Shown here: piece by piece, positions 1 through 13,000 of the stretch
Position numbering within the stretch: the first letter of the stretch is position 1
Layout of the letters: each line of letters begins with the position of its first letter
Assembly (NCBI RefSeq): GCF_000003605.2
Contig: NW_003120922.1
Coordinates: 192,051-221,770 of the forward strand
Source of the DNA: Saccoglossus kowalevskii
Lineage: Eukaryota; Hemichordata; Enteropneusta; Harrimaniidae
Direction: 5' to 3'
DNA length: 29,720 nt
Position numbers and translations under genes: made by a program
Notes under the pieces: generated by a model
The model's input: the letters and a program-made list of their open reading frames with translations, nothing else
What the model was told of the DNA's origin: nothing
The model's database searches: none

Positions 1-53
1 TCGATTCGCACTCGCTCGGGTCGGACCGCTTCGTGGGGCGCCGACGATGTCCC
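1..53 (-). CDS. Candidate GC-rich exon running off the left edge
   Basis: On the minus strand, a pyrimidine tract (tgtttgtccgtccgttcatc) ends in tcag at 54-55. It is followed by a sequence far richer in G and C than anything nearby, reaching the window edge. If joined to the candidate exon at 3009-2993 (phase 2) it reads GHRRRPTKRSDPSECES with no stop. Other frames are also open over so short a length. Partial; no family recognised. Confidence 0.35.
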
Positions 54-1300
54 CTGAGATGAACGGACGGACAAACAGCTCACAGCATATCATTTCTTAT
101 TAGCTCCACGATATTACTTACATGATCAACTCCGTAATTACATAAACATACCTAGAGATTGAACAAACAACTCGGAATTAACACCTTACATTTACATAAA
201 CCCATGACTGACAGCCAGTTTTAGCAGTCAAAGCGACTGTTTGAATCATGCTTTTCCGTCGCTTTTACGCGCAAATCACACTGACATCGCACCGAACTCG
301 TAAATTAACATCGCAGTTGTATCGCGGACATATTCACGTTTGTGTACGACATGAAAATAAAGCATCACAGGCGTTAAGATTGCCGAAAAGAGTGATTTTG
401 CGGAGCACCCCGAAGAGGTGTTTCACGCTTGAGTGTCATTTGCATACTGAAAAGTGGCGGCCATCTTTCCTTTTATACACTCAGACCCGCGGTTTAAGCT
501 TTCAAGGGTCATATTTGTCTAAAGTGGAATGCACATAAAAAGTAAGAAGTTCAATGTCAGTGTTCATCTGATCTCCCAATCACAATGCAGTAGCAGTAGA
601 ATCACAGATGACGTGATGACATCATCGCCTGAATTCAAGTTGATATTGTAATCAACAAGGAATGCGCACTTAGTGCTAATTACAGTCGTGTAAACACAAT
701 CCTGGACACAATAAGATTTTCTGATAGTGGAGGGGAAAGTTCACACACAACTCATTTAAGCATTTACTGTTTTAGTCTTCACTTCATACCAATATCCGGG
801 ATCCAACTGCACACAATTCACGGGTATGTTGCACTAGTTTACTTTTCCACATTCAGTATTTACAAACAAATATTACTTCTAACTGAAACTTGTTTAGGGC
901 GATACTCAGTGTAGTTTCAATTTCATGAAATGTTTTCCCATAACACTAACTAGTAGCTTTGTAATGAGTGGCTTATTGGTAAATTACTTTCATAGTGAGT
1001 ATCTTTCGCAGCAGAGATTTTTCACAGTAACTGGTCAATTCATCAGAGTTGAGAATTACATTTTTGTGCATAATGAATAACTGGTGTTAATCTGGGAATA
1101 CGATCCTTAAGAATTTTTAACTTGCCTTTATGATGTACGCAGTGACTCTGGCAGTGGTTCCTAATTATAATTGCCAAATGGAAAAAACAGAGTTTGAAAT
1201 CTACGCTGCAGGTGCTCCCTAATTTTTGTAATGTTTTGTAAATTAATCTTGTAATTTCTGGTTTATGTGTGATTCTATTAGAATTATTTCTCTAATAACA

Positions 1301-1516
1301 TACTGTAAAATACTTTGTTTTAGTTGGAAATAATTTTCGCTGAAAAGACATTTTGGTGTTTTGTGTGACATTTATTTTCACTGAATTTTGCTGAGTTGAA
1401 TGTAAAACATCGGAAACAAGTTTTTTTCACAAGATTTTATTTTCACTGAATCATCGCTTTAGGGAGAGTCATGAAAAAAAATCACAGCGAAAATAAACTA
1501 CTGATAGTTTATAGTA
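1301..1516. mobile_element. MITE-like foldback element, family B, copy 1
   Basis: Begins TACTGTAAAATACTTTGTTT and ends with AGCGAAAATAAAC followed by a degraded AGTA terminus. The two ends are roughly inverted copies, and the interior (TTTTATTTTCACTGAATCAT) matches the copies at 14774 and 29167. It has no coding capacity. The right end is more decayed than the left. Confidence 0.65.
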
Positions 1517-2518
1517 AATATGTTACATGCCATGCATTTATATAGAGATAAAGATTTAGAGACATTTGAAAGAATTTGTAGTTGTACAGATGTCCCTGAC
1601 AACCAAGATGGAAGGTTTTGGTAGCAACCACATCAGTAAACTGTTCGAGACAACTGTGAATATGAACACAAAAATTGAAATTATATGCCAATCTCATATT
1701 AAAAAAATATATATTTAAAAAACAATTTGAGTAAAAAAAAATATTCATTTTTATTTTGTTTAAATTCACCTCATCAAAAATCAGTGAAACTAAATTCCAA
1801 ACAAAACACATAATAGTTTTCAGTAAGCACGAAGGCTTTACCGGACAACCACATTTCTTGTTGTAGACCTGCTTGACAACAAGGTATTTTTTTCAAATTT
1901 TGACCCTTGATTTATCCTAGACAAATATACTAAAATACACCACGCATCACATGCACATTATGATCTATTTTTAGCTTGCTTTATAAAGTGCTATGACTAA
2001 ACAGCATGTTATACTTAGTGTAGATAAGCCATACTGGAGTACAGGTATGCGATGAGGATGTGACTTATTATAGGGACCATGAATCTCCATGCAGGGACAC
2101 ACATCAGAACTGCATGTGCATACACACTCTCTATTTATTATTTATTCAAACTCCCCAAACATAAATCTTTTATATTTGCAATAAATATGAACGCAATTCA
2201 CCATTGGTGATCCCCCAGAAAGAGAGGTGTACTCGACTGGATTTTCGGTGGAGGTGCTCCACAGTTGAAAACTGAATCCTCAAATGTTGACATTGGGACA
2301 CCTTTCGCCAAAAAATTACCCAAATTTTGCTAAAATGGCTGAAAATCTTGATACCTGTGTCACCCTCAAAAATACACAAGTACCCCGGTAGCTCATGGCT
2401 GTATCTACTGCTTTATAACTACATAACTCAACTAACCATAAAAAGCCACCGACAGAGCTTCGTTGTTGCCCCCCCCCCCCCCGCTTTCAAAAAAATTGCA
2501 AAATTACCAGCAATCAAA

Positions 2519-2720
2519 TACTGTAAATGTAAAAATTATTCACTCGGTTTAGATTTCACTATTTTCGCTGATAAGAAAAAAATCGCTAAAATTATTTGTG
2601 AACATGTAAATTAACAATAAAACTCATTGTTTCCTTGACAAATTTGTGAAATTAAAACAGTGAAAATGCTCATAATGTCAAAATAGTGAAATGTCAGTGA
2701 AAATAAATGTTTTTACAGTA
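2519..2720. mobile_element. MITE-like element, family A, copy 1
   Basis: Begins TACTGTAAATG and ends GTGAAAATAAATGTTTTTACAGTA. The interior shares AACTCATTGTTTCCTTGACA with copy 2 and CAAAATAGTGAAAT with copy 3. Terminal inverted repeats are short (TACTGTA and an ATTATTCACT-type arm). Confidence 0.7.
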
Positions 2721-2992
2721 AAGCCTTTTCGTCCCAATTCCCACACAATAATCATGGATTCAGTTGTCTCCATATTAGCTTAGGACATTTTGTCAGAAAT
2801 GGCAACGAGTGTAAAACAGTGAACATCTAAATCACCGAATTATCCATGGCTGTAAAGAAGAACTTTGAACTATTATTGAAATTTAAAAATGATCACAGCA
2901 CAATAGCTAAGTCACTATGGTAACTATGGTATGGTAACGGCCATCGCGTAAGCGAAACTAAAAAGTGTTGACGAAATATCCAACATGCTTAC

Positions 2993-3009
2993 CTTGCTAG
3001 TCGCGCCAT
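2993..3009 (-). CDS. Candidate first coding exon of a divergent gene
   Basis: On the minus strand, AAAATGGCGCGAC gives a start (ATG GCG CGA CTA GCA AG) followed by a perfect donor, AAG|gtaagc, at 2992. Only MARLA plus two bases are encoded (phase 2). The surrounding string resembles the YY1 site often found over the start codon of short-leader genes. Joined directly to the GC-rich exon at 53-1, the frame stays open. Product unknown; intermediate exons cannot be excluded. Confidence 0.35.
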
Positions 3010-3860
3010 TTTGAATAATTAAAAAACGGTTTAATTGTTCGTAAATCTCGCAATATTTTCTCAAATAATTCAGACTGAGAGATAATCAGAATGCATCGTT
3101 TGAAGATTATACAAACTATAAACAGCATATGAAATGTGGGACACGTAGGCTTTGTTTTATCGTCTCGAATCGTTGGCAATAATAGAGAAAATGTGCTTTA
3201 TATTAAAAAAATATCTCACAGTTTGCGAGCTTATGACATCACAGGGTTAGGTCAAACGGTAGTTTTCTTCCGGGTTATTTAGATTTCTTGAAAGCGAGTT
3301 TTGCGGGGTACAGCGATCAGCTGGGACAAGGTCGGATATATTTTAATAGCTGCTTATCAATCACAGCACGGAGGCAGCTATTACTCATCTTTTTGTGAGA
3401 TCATCGTTTTAGCTGCCTTGCTAATAAAGGAATAAGTTCTCCGCTTCGGATAATCACCAGAAATACACAGGTAATCTGAATAATGCTCGTCTAAAAAAAA
3501 TGAAACATGCCTGTCGCATTGCTGAACTTGTTCGGTATTATTGTGGTACTGTATGATCGGGATTTCGTCTGAATACACCTTTATGTGTTGGTTTATTCGC
3601 TAGATCAATAGTAAACAGGGAGTCGTCGCGATTGGTGTAAATGTTATGCAAATCCGAAATAGGGGAAATTTTGTCTTACGAGGCTCCAAGGGACGCGTTC
3701 GTACACGCCTTGAAACTTTTGTTTTTTTTCGTAGCGTTGGAGTGACAAGCAATTATGTCATACATGTACTAGTATGTCGCACGTGAGGAACTACATTGCG
3801 GGAAAACCCACTTCTGGGAAACGGCGCCACGATCTGTTTATTGATAACGTCACTCGGAAG
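3010..3860. promoter_or_regulatory. Intergenic interval, possible divergent promoter
   Basis: This lies between the plus-strand TATA box and a candidate minus-strand first coding exon at 3009-2993. It is richer in CG dinucleotides than the flanks and contains CRE-like strings (ATGACATCAC near 3233). No convincing gene was found in it. A 65-codon minus-strand frame at 3381-3578 is discussed under rejected items. Confidence 0.35.
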
Positions 3861-3974
3861 TATAAAACTCTCAGCGGGCGCAACTTTATTTCATTTCAAT
3901 TTAATCTTGTGACAAGACAACATCAACACTTTGGCGTTTGAGAAAGCAAAACGATTTTTATCATACCCACACCA
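3861..3974 (+). promoter_or_regulatory. TATA-box core promoter and 5' UTR
   Basis: TATAAAA at 3861-3867 lies about 110 bases before the exon 1 ATG, so transcription would start near 3890 with a 5' UTR of roughly 80 bases. Just upstream, at 3600-3860, CpG dinucleotides are commoner than elsewhere. This stretch holds a perfect E-box CACGTG (3780-3785), an E2F-like GCGGGAAA (3798-3805), a STAT-like TTCTGGGAA (3812-3820) and a CRE half-site AACGTCAC near 3846. The factor sites are short and could be chance; the TATA box and its spacing are the useful evidence. Confidence 0.55.
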
Positions 3975-4004
3975 ATGGCGCCTGGCACTATAGATTCGGA
4001 AGAG
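3975..4004 (+). CDS. BCL2L14-like: Exon 1 (coding part), start codon
   Basis: Ten codons reading MAPGTIDSEE, ending at GAG|gtaaac, phase 0. The ATG has G at +4 but C at -3, a middling context. It lies about 110 bases after a TATA box at 3861-3867, so a 5' UTR of roughly 80 bases is expected. Joining to exon 2 gives an open acidic N-terminus in the exon 3 frame. Because exon 3 is 12 kb away, this could instead be an alternative first exon. A second possible start with ideal context (ACCATGG) lies at 16453 in exon 3. Confidence 0.6.
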
Positions 4005-7000
4005 GTAAACTTTGTTCGGAGGAAACATATTTTCTAACTGAGTCGCTTTCGGCGAAGAATTGAATCACCATTGACACTTGCTTCTCTAATCGCAAATTAA
4101 GATTACTTGGCAGTTGACTACATCGTCTTAACTTTTTTACCAGCAGTTTTGTAAAAATTAATTCTTTGGACAAATCGAAATATTCATATTTACTTTTATC
4201 TAGGTGGAAGAACCAACACAAAGAAGTGTTGCTGAAATACAGTGTGAAGACTTTGAAAGGTAACGCTTTGTACATTTTTACTCTGTTCTTTGCTAATTTT
4301 GTAACTAAGGTCTTATTCCTTTTAGTTACTTTTCTTAACATTAATTTAACTCACTATGTGAACATGCTGCAAACACAAGCCAGGCAACTCTAACGCAGAA
4401 TAATCTCTTTGGGTTTGCGGTGTGTTTATTGATTTGTGTTGTGTATCCAATTTGGTATGTTATTGGTCGGAAAGTCAAAGAAAAACTTAATACAACAGCT
4501 GGACTTGAAACATCTCACTGCAAGTTGTCAGTGTTTGTTTGTCTACTAATTCACATTACTCTGGTAAAGTAAAAGATTTACTGATCTGATTCATTTGCTT
4601 CTTGTAAACATAAATTATAAATTTTTAATTCTAGTTTTTCATGAAATATAATTGCGAGGGGGCCAGCGAAAAACTATTTTTAATCTGATTTCTTACTCTA
4701 ATGAGGTGTAGATGATGAAGGAAAACTGCATTTAGACATGACTTGAAACAAGATAAATAACATAAAAATAGAGTTTACTGCAACCTATTTTGGTGCCAAA
4801 ATTGTTCCCGCCAAAATTTTTGTATTTTCAATCATTTTTTTGGTAATTTTAAGCCTGATAGACATGATTCCTTATTGGTTACCTGTAGTGATCAAAATAT
4901 AAAAAAAAATTTATTTGGGTTTTATTTTGGGGGGAATCGACAAAAGTTGATGGGTAATGAGATGAATGGTAACTAAACTTATTTATGCTAATGAATATTC
5001 TGGCCGTTTGTACTGAAATACCCCGGTAATGTCATGCGTGCAGCTGCAGAACTTAGAACCATTGTCACTGTGGTGTGGTGACACATACATGTATGTCTTT
5101 GTTGTAACTTCCTCACTACAAAAGACGGATATACTTGTTTGGTCAGGATAGTAATAGTATCAGTAAATACTTGCACTTCCAAGTTAGCGTCAGAATCGTG
5201 AATACGGTATAAAGTCTGAATATGTTTCCACTTTTGTACATGATCAAAGATATGACATCTCTGTGAAGGTCTCATGCCACTAATTAACCAATGGCTGCTC
5301 GTAGCCCTCAATTTAAATGCCCAGCAAGAACCAATGAAATTTTTTAAATATTATTTTTCTCAGGTGCTCCCTGTTTGAGGGCGTAATCACCTGGGTCAGA
5401 GGTGAGACCAACATGTGGTCTTTTGTTTACTACTTAGCGGCTGTGTACCTGTGGGTTTATTCTGTGTGTTAATGGATGTTCTAATCTTGGTGTTTTTCCA
5501 GTGATTTCTCTTGGTGCAATCCAAATACAGTAGGTGTGTCTTGTTTACCTGAGATTTGCAAGAGTTTGAGCTGGCCAACATGTTAGTTTTTTTCATATGG
5601 TTGATTACTGGCATGTTGATTTCCCATTTTTGAGCCATATTTTCAACTTTCTTCGTCATTTTCATATAGCAATCTCGTCATATGTTAACATTGTCGTCTA
5701 TGGAAATTCAATTAGTGGTATGAGCCCTGTGTGTGATGAATGTGATACGTCATCAATAGTTATTTCAGATTCAGGTTACATACTACTATGTGAATTGTAT
5801 TCCAGTTTCCAACTGTGTTGAAACGTGTTCATTTAAAGTATTGACCAACACGGCTTGCAAGACGTCATTGAGTTGAAACATTTCCGGCTAATCTGAAGGC
5901 TACGTAAATATTTGATGATAATATCTGAAAATTGATAGAAGTGGCATTTTTTAGTAATTTTGGCCATAGAATGCTCAATTTTAACTTAGAATTATCAAAA
6001 ACTTCACACCCTATCTCCCCCACTTGGTGGCTCTGCTGAATTGCAGCGCTCCCTCTTTTTCTTGAAAACCCCCTGGAAGTAGTAAATAATAATCATAAAA
6101 AGAGGTGAGGTGCTGTCAATGAGATGACCATTATTCCTGTAAAGTTGAACTATGGATAACCTTTGCTTGGCAACTCAGTTTGATCAATTCACATGAATGA
6201 CCTTTACAAGTGACCTCACGTATGTTATACCTGTATGCACTGAACTGCTGGAAACGGCGTTAATTTCACGCGGGACATTATTTTTTGCAAAGTTTGTGAG
6301 TCAATGTGAATCGCAAAATGTCGTAGTAGTGATAATCTCACTCGGGTCCAAAAGACATAATCTTGAAGTTTTCTTGAAATTCTGTCCTTATGAACACCAT
6401 TATAATAGTAAATAGCAACTATCTCCAAATAGTGAAAAATTAAAACTTTTTTTAATAGTACATTGATCATCTTATTACATGTACTTGTATTACAAAATAA
6501 TTATTAACATCGGTACTAAACCTTTTGCCTGTCAATATTATTTTTAATTTCTAAAATGTTTTTAAAAAATTTTAAAATATGGAAAAAAATACATATACAA
6601 TATGTGGGTTTATTTGTTGTTGAATTGGGTTAAGGGGTAAAGTTCAAAGGGTAATGGGGTAAAGTTCAAAGGGTAAATGTTCATTGAAGTCCTAGTGAAT
6701 AATTTCTTTTGTGATATTTCCCTGTATCCTGTATATGCATTTATATTTAGTTATCAACACCTGCTTACCATTGGTGGATATGACAGACTGGGCATCATTG
6801 ATTTTGTCTGAAAATTGCAAAATGACCGTTGCCATTGAGTGAATTTTGTACATGTACAATGTAGTATGTTTTTCGAGTCAAATTACCGAAAAATTGTATT
6901 ACAGTTGATGACTCATCAGATAAAAAATTTCCATATTTAAATAGATCGCAAGAAATGACTTTGTTCTCTGCATATCATTGAACGTTACTATTGTTTGGCT

Positions 7001-10000
7001 AATCAGTTTTTAATTACCGTATTGTAAAACTAAATAGAATGCCTATGGTATTTTACTTTGCATGACTGACTTCATTTCTAAATTAATCTCCCTTTGCTTT
7101 CTCGCTCTCCTGATAACATCAATTCAGAATATGAGAATTAATATTAAAGTTACTGCTTCATTAGAAGTGCACATAACCCTACAACATATTTGCGATTTGA
7201 CGTTTCCATGGTATGTGTCAAGAAAAAATTCCATGAATGTTGCAGTAACATTTTGTGTCATGAGAAAATTTGAATGCTACAAAATTTAATTTTTCTTGAC
7301 TCACAAAATGTTGTCTCTTTCAAAATTAAATCAGTCTACAGTAATTAAAAGCACATATTTATTTACATAAATAATCTGTTAACTTTACTGTCTAAATTGT
7401 CCCATCTATATTTGGTATACTGTAAATGCATTAATTATTCACTGGATTTTGATTTCGCCACTTTCGGTAAATTAAATTTTCGTGAACACGAAAAATAACA
7501 ATTAAACTCATTGTTTCCTTGACAAATTCATGGAATTAAATCAGTGAAATTAAATGTCAGTGAAAATAAATGGTTCTACAGTATTTAATTCAAAATCTCA
7601 CCTAAACTAATTTATTTGGCTTATAGTGCGCTTCTAAAAAAAAAAAATATTTTATGTTTTACATACTGTTACTGTACACTTGTATCCTGATATGAAATGA
7701 ACACTATCCAGCATACCAATACTATGAATATCCACATTATAGACAAGTTGTGAATATTAATTATGAATGTATGTTTGAAAGATCATTTTCAACTTAGTGG
7801 TATATGTTTATGATATCTCATTATAAATTGAATACTGCGGTTCGTCTGGGTATGCGGCCGGCAACTTCTTCTGCACTACCTTTATACACGTTGCATTAGG
7901 TTACGGAATGTCACTTCTATAAATGACCTCATGACCTCTGCTAGAAATAAAAATAGATTCTCAACACATAGAATAATTAATAAAACTCGAGGGACCCTGT
8001 CTGATTGCTTGTAATTGATTTCAGCTTCACTGTTGGGTAAGTCTGGTGCCAACGGGTATTTACTTAACACTTCTAAAATCGTAGTCACGGATGTGTGTAA
8101 TCATAGACCTTAGGAATAGAAATTATGGTTTAATGAAATTCTGTGTGAATTTAAAATTTGAAAACTGCTTCAATTTTTTCAAGAATTTATGTGAATTTTG
8201 TAGGTGTGAATATTTCACTGGGGTCTTTAAGTCAGGGAATCAGGGAAACTTTCAGGAAATATTATTACTATATTTAGAGTCACAGCGACCTTCATAAACA
8301 TATTTCATCACAGAAGCTCTCAAAATATGAATTAGTAAATGTTTCCAGTAGTGACAATTAACAATTTGTATTACCGATGTGAAACCTTTATATCTCCTGT
8401 CTTATGTATCCATAGCAACAGTAATCTCCCAGGGGTTCATTACTATTTGTCTAGACTTTTATCTACTTAAACTTGGCTTTTAATTGATCAATTGATCTGG
8501 CTAAGTGTTATAGTACTATTTAATAGTGTGATATTGATTTGTTTGGAATTTCAATGACTTCCTATATAGATATACAGGAAGTTTCCTTCAAGGTATAATG
8601 ATATTCTCAGAAATATGATTCTTTTTATTAAATGCTAGTTTAAAGCTGTGGTTTTTGCCATCTTAAAAAAATATTTGGATAGTGTTGACCCATACTGACC
8701 TTTGTGATACTAAATACTGTGCATGTTCAACCTATTAAGCACCACTTCAATAAAAGCAGACATAAAACCAATATTTGCATTGATCTTATGCTGGACGATT
8801 AAAATAGATTTACCTCTATTAATTTGTTAACAATGTACATCACAACTAAAGAAAATACACTATTAAGAATATTTAATTGTTTTAGTATTACGTTTTATGC
8901 ACGTATAATATAAACAGCACCTGAACAGCTGTTTGAATGGCCTGTTGTCATATGACATGACAAATTACCCTGTTTTTACTTATTTTACATCACAAATTCT
9001 ATTTGTCAATGAAAAATAGGAACAAGTTAGATTTACGGTACTGTGTAGTGCCATTTTCGTATAAACCTGTACAAAATATGGAATCGTAACTGAGATGTCT
9101 TTTTATAAATACTGTACAAATACTTTGCAACAACAGTACATGTGTACATCGAGGGCAGCAAGGCAATTTTAATGGCTCATCGAAACAGTCGGTGAATTTC
9201 TATCCCTGTTGCGAATTTCGTTTCCTTCAAACCCTTGATATCAGAACGGGACAAGTAGATCTCAAATACAGTTCATGCAGTTGCACAAACAAATATTTAA
9301 AACCGCTTTTTTTTCATCGCTCTTTAGGCTGTTCGTACCTGGTAATGTGATACGGTGATAATTCATCAGTGGCGCACATCAGTGAATAATTAGAACCCTT
9401 GGGAAATTAATCGTTACATTCACCTCAGTCTCATTTTAAAATTTGTTTAAATATCCGAAACACCCGATGAATGTAGATGTGGTTTTTACAGATATGTTGC
9501 AAAAATGTCTGCGTGGTATGTTTGTCTTTAAAAGTAGCATGTAGTGATATTGGTCATGTGATCTCTGGATTCATGCTAGTCAACTAAGATGGCGTAACCT
9601 ACAAACATAACCCTGGGTAACTATGTACTATGTTGTTTACTGTCACATTTCTCATGATTTCATATCTTTAATATGCAGTTCAATTTTTTTTTCCTGAAAA
9701 TGCTGCGACTCCATAGTTTAATTCCTACACTACTGTATAATTACAGATGAACAATACATTTCTAACACCTTTTAAGAATCTGATAAAAAAAATTATTGTG
9801 TTCCCGATAACTATCTATATTTTTTTGGATGAAAATTAAACATTTTATTGTTATGCAAATTAGCCATCACCAACCAAAAAAAATAAATCTTTTCGTTTAT
9901 TTCTTTTAGTGCAGTGAACAAAACTGTAAGAATATCCACTATTGTAACACTAACAATGGGTGATTATTCTTTCTTAATATCAAGTCTTTATTAAGTGAAT

Positions 10001-13000
10001 GATTGTGAGACAAATAACCTTTTAAAATGAAGTCCACTAGAAATAAGTTCTATCTACCTACCCAGTAATTTTGTCACTCATTTCTAAAAACACCATTTTT
10101 TTTTACCTAACAATATATTTGTATGGATTGTATTGTTATGCAAATTATGTAAAGTATTGGAATGAAAATTAGACTGTTTCTTTCTGACCAGCAAAATTCA
10201 TGAAGATCGGTCTCTTGAATAAAATTACAGTATTTAGTAAAAGCATGAGTCATTGCCATGGAAATAAGTTATTATTATCACAATGTCTGAGCATGTACAA
10301 TGTACAGCAGGGTTTGCGCTAGTGTTTTGGCAAGACGAGTCCCACTTTCAAAATTTTAAGAAATTTAAATTTGACCCTGGATAACTTTAATCCCTGTACA
10401 TACAGTATGTGAAAAATATTATGATATGTCAGTTTCCATGGAAATATGCACGAATATATTTATTTTACCATACTTGCTTGACATGTAAAAAGAAGCATAC
10501 AGTTACAAGTACGCATTCAGTTTTTGTTTTTTCATACCATTGTTGCTAATGAATGTGTAATAAAACAGCTTTTATGGGTTAGAACTGTAGGGTGGCTTTA
10601 TTCTAAATCACCAACATTTTAGACAAGTGAAAAAAAATTAATTGTCCATTGTCTACATATTTTTGTCAACCTTGTTGAAACAAATATAGAAAATATTGTA
10701 CAAGAATATTTTTGTGAAAAAATAAATCAGATAGCTTATGTTTTTATTTTTATTTTTTTTTTGAAATTTTAAATGGATTTATGGTATTTGCTCTATTAAA
10801 AGTAAATCTCTAATTGAATCGCATATAAACCAAAAATCACATTTGCTCTTTACTGAATCATTAAAATATTATTTATTTTGCCATAAAAACACCTTTGTAA
10901 TTTACGTTAACACATGCGCTACTAATGGAGCAAATACGGTACATCTGGTTGTCTCAAAATTTACAAAGAAATTATTAAAAAATATGCAAAATGTGGGTAA
11001 AATTATGGCGTATATTACTTTTTTTCATCGTACTTTATTTTTGTTTTGTGACTAGTTTGAAGAGAAGTGTTAATAGTAATAAATAACAAAACAAATGACC
11101 TATTACAAATAACAATCTGACCAGGTTTTTTTTTACGAAAACAAACAGGAAGTAAGTATTGTTATTGTATCCGTCATCTGGTCAATAAACTCTACAGGGG
11201 ATAATAAAAACTGGTGTAGACTGGAAATTGAAAATAATTTTCAAATGTTTATGCTACCAGATTTCCTTCCTATGGGTTTGACCACGGTACCTTTAATTAC
11301 AGTAATTCATTGTCATGTTCTTATTTTGATGACAATGTTGCTAAAAAGGTTACCATGACACATAGACAGTGAATGTCAAATAACAATGCCATTGTTGAGT
11401 AGAGAGTAATAAAAGGGCGTTTGCTGATATTCTGCTGTGCAGTTTCATGTCACCCCAGTCTGGGACTGTATGTTTATTATTATGGAACAAGCCATTATTT
11501 AGGTGGGGGAAGGAGGGGCAACTCTTGGTTAGTGAACTCATCTATTGTACCTTGAATAATTTTATTTTTATTTTTACTACATATTTGCTAGAGAAATAAG
11601 TTTGCAAAAATAAAATCTAGTCGCCCATCAGGAAACAGTTAAAATACTAAAAATTGTGAAATTTTCCAGAGCTGTTAAAATTTGTGAATCACTATTTAAG
11701 AAGGATTCAAATAGATAACATTTTTGCAAGTCACTGTGACTTCTCTTTGAAGGACACCAGGAAAATGATTCCTGCAGTGTACTCGCTAGGATATAAACAG
11801 TATTGTGTACTACCACAGTGGTTTGTTTTACTGTCACACTGGTCTGACACTGACACAATCATTATTCTGACTACCACAGTGATTTATACATCAACTGTGC
11901 CATTGCTGACTTTTTAAATTGATAAAGTGCGAAAATTAATGTGTACTTGTATAAATAAGTCCTGATGTAATATAAGATTTGTAAGTGAATAATTGTGTGC
12001 ATTAAACAGTACTGTAAAACCATTTAATCATAATTTTTGTTTGGAATAATTTTGGAAATATATGCAAATGCTATGCAAATTACCTGGGCAATTTTACCAC
12101 CACAGTGCTTAAATTCCTGGAAAAAAACAAAACATGGCTGTCCCATACAAAAAGTGGTTTCTCACAAAATTTAAAGTGATTTATTAAAATGGTGTTTTTA
12201 CAATCAGCAGTTTTTTTACAATCCAATTTTTTTGTTTTGTAGGTATTTCTGTTTATTGGCTGAATTTGTGCCTATTAAAAATGCTGTATCATTAAAACTT
12301 ATGGGTTACTGCAGAAAAAAAAAATTGCACAAGAAAAGATCATGGGGGGAAAAAAGTCCTGTAGATATCAATAAAAAAAATAAAATTGTGCACCTATTTC
12401 TTAATGAAAAAAATATTACACACACACACGCAGAAGAAAAAAAAAAAATCACATCAAATTAATCATTAAACGAAAAAAATTAGTGCAAAACTATGCGAAG
12501 GAACAAATATATTGCGTTTCTTTTCTTTCATCTCATTCTCCTATCTCATTCTCCTGAGTTCCTAATTATCCTCCCCTCAGTGACATACATTGTACATGTA
12601 GTTTTAATGATCCAGTATACAAGGAATGCAATGTATGGTTTAGTAGAGCAAGCTTTTACAAGTAGTGTATACATGTATGTATCTCTAATTTATAGAACTG
12701 CACGCAAACCAAAAATCACATTTCTCGTATAGTGGATCATAAAAAAAATGTGACTTTAATAGTTTATTAGTTGATCATGAATATTAATTGAAATACACTT
12801 TGTTGTTATTTATTGTAAACACATGTGTTACTGATCAATACAGTTAGGTATCTTTGTTAAAGAATGTGACAACCATAGATAAATGCACAATAATAATGAA
12901 TTGAAAGTTCTGTTAATGGTTACGTTTTATCAATGATCTTGTTTTCAACGATACATTGTTTAAACAATCTATAGGCTCAAATGAAATTATGATTGTTGAA

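Larger units (their letters stand above)
54..2992 (-). other. Non-coding; possible intron of the divergent gene
   Basis: AT-rich, with no convincing exon on either strand. It contains an inverted-repeat element at 1301-1516, a run of C at 2470-2482 and a second element type at 2519-2720. The 96-codon frame at 248-538 has a basic, unpatterned translation and is not supported as a gene. Confidence 0.4.

Noticed and set aside
248-538. Plus-strand 96-codon frame
   Set aside because: Basic, unpatterned translation, no promoter or splice context and no recognised motif.
2470-2482. Run of C
   Set aside because: A plain homopolymer, possibly length-unstable; no further structure.
3381-3578. Minus-strand 65-codon frame with balanced composition, a T8-AG acceptor-like string inside and ATTAAA shortly after its stop
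   Set aside because: No family resemblance and no partner exon; it sits in the promoter interval. It could be a terminal exon, but there is not enough to support it.
9820-12090. Recurrent TTATGCAAATTA strings (octamer-like) in intron 2
   Set aside because: Short AT-rich string at a few places with differing flanks; chance or old repeat remnants cannot be told apart.
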